From Candidatus Zixiibacteriota bacterium (GTDB taxonomy: Bacteria; Zixibacteria; MSB-5A5; GN15; JACZUZ01): DNA of 8,733 nt. The stretch covers positions 1 through 8,733 of the forward strand of contig JADFNA010000051.1 in NCBI GenBank assembly GCA_022563625.1, written 5' to 3'. Both the position numbers and the translations under genes were made by a program. Each line of letters begins with the position of its first letter. The stretch's first letter is position 1. Below are positions 6,905 through 8,733 of the stretch, piece by piece. Under the pieces are notes generated by a model. The model was not told the origin of the DNA and did no database searches. It saw only the letters and a list, made by a program, of their open reading frames with translations.

Positions 6905-8733
6905 ATGAAAACCAGAACACTCCTGACCCTAATTATGCTTTGCTTCGCTTCCACCTCCCTTGCGGTGGAACAGCCCGGATTGATTAAGGTTGATCGCCCG
7001 GACAGCCCTTCTCTTGTCGGCTATGTTCCCGGTGAAATTATTGTCCAATTCAAAATGCCCGGCGAAAAGATTTTGCCGAAAGCAAAACTCCGAGCGAAAC
7101 ATATCTCGCTCAGCATACAATCCCTTGACGCAATCGCCGAAAAGTTCGAAGTCACGGCCATCCGCCAAGAATTTCAGGGCGCCAAACCCCGGACAATCAA
7201 AGGACGTGTTTACGATCTCTCACGGCATTATCTGGTAAAATTCGATGCTGCGCTGGGTCTCGATGAAGTTCTTGCCGCCTATCGGGCCAACCCGAATGTC
7301 GAGTCGGCCGAACCTATCGGCGTGCATTCGGTAAACATTGTTCCTAATGATCCGTTCTTCAATCAGCAGTGGCATCTCGACCGGCTGGACGATCATGATG
7401 TCGACGCACCCGAGGCCTGGAACATCCAGACCGGGAATTCCGACATTATTGTCGCAATCCTGGACACGGGTGTGCGCTATTTTCACAAAGACCTTGGCGG
7501 CGCAAATGCGTCGTTTGCAACACCTGGCGCTTCACGCGGCAACATGTGGATAAATACCGCCGAATTGAACGGGGTCGCTGGAGTCGATGACGACGGCAAT
7601 GGTTTCATTGACGATCAAATCGGCTGGGATTTTGTCACAGGACTGACAGGCTGCTGGCCGGGTGAGGACTGCGCGACAGCGGATAATGATCCGCGCGACT
7701 TCAATGGCCATGGCACCCATCTGGCTGGAATAGTCGCCGCCGGGACCAATGATGGTTTTGGAGTGTCCGGGGTGGCCGGTGGTTTCAATGCCGGCGTTCT
7801 TCCGGTTACGGGCAACGGCGTCAGGATTATGGCCCTGCGCATCGGATGGTCAGCCAACAGTTTTGGACAGGAAGCCGGATTTGTACGCATGGATTTCGCC
7901 GCACAGGCGCTTGTCTATGCTGCCAACCAGGGGGCCCATATCGCGAACGCCAGTTGGGGCTCTTCGAACTCCGGCGGCATCAGCGCCGCCCTTGACTTTT
8001 TCGTGGCATCGGGCGGGTTGTTTTTCAAAGCGGCTGGAAACGACGGCACACAGAACACTGATTTCTTGACGGCCCGCGCCGATGTCATCGCTGTCGCGGC
8101 GACAGACACAGTCGACCGCAAAGCAAACTTTTCGACTTTCGGCTCGTGGGTGGATATCTCTGCGCCCGGAACAAACATCCTGTCAACTTACCACGATCAC
8201 AACGTTCCGGCCAGTGACTTCGTCGCTTTCATCAGCGGCACATCGATGGCCACCCCGTTGGCGGCGGGTGTCGCATCATTGATCTGGTCACAAAACCCGA
8301 CCTGGACCGCCGCCCAGGTGCAAGCCCAATTGTTCAGCTCGGCTGACAATATCGACGCCTTTCTCAATCCCGCGCATGTCGGACTAATGGGCGCCGGAAG
8401 AGTGAATGCCTTTAACGCAGTAAACACCGGCCCGGTTGCCCCTGTGGCTGACTTCAGCGCGTCACCGACCTCCGGCAATTCTCCGCTGGCAGTCAGCTTC
8501 ACCGACCTGTCCACCGGAACACCGACATCCTGGGCATGGACGTTCGGAGACGGCGCAACGTCGACGCTTCAGAACCCTTCTCATACATACAGCGCGGCCG
8601 GAACATTCACTGTGGCGCTGACCGCCACCAACGCCCAGGGTTCGAACACTAACACAAAAGTCGGATTCATCACCGTCACCGCCCCGCCTGCGCCTGCGGC
8701 TGATTTCAGCGCAACACCGACCAGCGGCAATGC
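6905..8733 (+). CDS. Secreted subtilisin-family (S8) serine protease with PKD domains; 3' end outside window
   Basis: The frame is open to the right edge (609 full codons). The chosen ATG at 6905 gives a compact signal peptide (MKTRTLLTLIMLCFASTSLA, cut after Ala20). ATG at 6893 is in frame, adds only METE and is the main alternative; neither has a strong Shine-Dalgarno sequence. Residues about 39-137 form a fervidolysin/I9-like propeptide (GYVPGEIIVQF to NPNVESAEP), an intramolecular chaperone and inhibitor in this family. The catalytic domain (about 148-507) has all key residues: Asp187 in AILDTGV, His269 in NGHGTHLAG, oxyanion-hole Asn379 in KAAGNDG and Ser447 in SGTSMATP. A DDDGNGFIDD loop (228-237) probably binds calcium. 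A Cys pair (250, 256) lies just before the catalytic His. A PKD domain starts near 513 and a second near 597. Predicted role is extracellular proteolysis, probably nutritional or in processing surface proteins. A C-terminal sorting signal, if any, is beyond the window. Confidence 0.95.
   Translation, partial: MKTRTLLTLIMLCFASTSLAVEQPGLIKVDRPDSPSLVGYVPGEIIVQFKMPGEKILPKAKLRAKHISLSIQSLDAIAEKFEVTAIRQEFQGAKPRTIKGRVYDLSRHYLVKFDAALGLDEVLAAYRANPNVESAEPIGVHSVNIVPNDPFFNQQWHLDRLDDHDVDAPEAWNIQTGNSDIIVAILDTGVRYFHKDLGGANASFATPGASRGNMWINTAELNGVAGVDDDGNGFIDDQIGWDFVTGLTGCWPGEDCATADNDPRDFNGHGTHLAGIVAAGTNDGFGVSGVAGGFNAGVLPVTGNGVRIMALRIGWSANSFGQEAGFVRMDFAAQALVYAANQGAHIANASWGSSNSGGISAALDFFVASGGLFFKAAGNDGTQNTDFLTARADVIAVAATDTVDRKANFSTFGSWVDISAPGTNILSTYHDHNVPASDFVAFISGTSMATPLAAGVASLIWSQNPTWTAAQVQAQLFSSADNIDAFLNPAHVGLMGAGRVNAFNAVNTGPVAPVADFSASPTSGNSPLAVSFTDLSTGTPTSWAWTFGDGATSTLQNPSHTYSAAGTFTVALTATNAQGSNTNTKVGFITVTAPPAPAADFSATPTSGN
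8444..8733 (+). repeat. Tandem PKD domain repeat, second unit cut by the window edge
   Basis: Unit 1 begins VADFSASPTSGNSPLAVSF and contains the PKD hallmarks WTFGDGATS and PSHTYSAAGTFTVALT. Unit 2 begins AADFSATPTSGN 252 bases (84 residues) later. The DNA of the two unit starts (8444-8481 and 8696-8733) is nearly the same, with most changes in third positions. PKD domains are Ig-like folds that serve as spacers or bind polymers in secreted enzymes. Confidence 0.88.

Noticed and set aside
6804..6908. Small frame starting TTG and ending TGA overlapping the protease ATG (ATGA), 34 codons
   Set aside because: The ATGA overlap suggests translational coupling, but the start is 13 bases from the nearest AAGGAG, the peptide has no features and chance is likely.

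Overview
The window holds three large genes for exported proteins, all on the + strand: one cut at the left edge, one complete, one cut at the right edge. Base composition is moderate (roughly half G+C). The first two proteins end in a type A C-terminal sorting domain of the type IX secretion system (T9[11 protein letters not shown] motif, then a FlgD-like Ig fold ending in GIYFYQLK). That signature, with long multidomain secreted proteins, points to an FCB-group bacterium. The mix of domains looks most like uncultured lineages such as Zixibacteria, but lineage is inferred from style and not proven here.

Layout. Positions 1-3052: the end of a protein of at least 1016 residues, with a choice-of-anchor-B/LVIVD-type beta-propeller, a thrombospondin type 3 calcium-binding repeat, two fibronectin-III-like domains, a glutaminase-amidotransferase-like (Rossmann-type) domain and the T9SS sorting domain. 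Positions 3053-3227: a strong intrinsic terminator, then a leader with a hairpin that covers the Shine-Dalgarno sequence. Positions 3228-6422: a second T9SS cargo of 1064 residues, started by TTG, with a different N-terminal half but a C-terminal tail of about 590 residues homologous to that of the first protein. Positions 6423-6904: non-coding, with a dispersed-repeat (MITE/REP-like) element, a possible terminator and a 12-bp tandem duplication. Positions 6905-8733: the start of a secreted subtilisin-family (S8) protease with a complete catalytic triad, followed by PKD domains that run off the window.

How they fit: all three products are predicted to leave the cytoplasm and act at the cell surface or outside. 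The two T9SS proteins share one tail on different heads, which suggests modular cargo diversification by duplication and head replacement. The protease may be a further cargo, but its C-terminus is outside the window. I see no defence system, CRISPR array, tRNA, rRNA, phage gene or transposase. The most unusual items are the shared tail with its apparently non-catalytic amidotransferase-like domain, the propeller-to-tail fusion, and the repeat element after the second gene.
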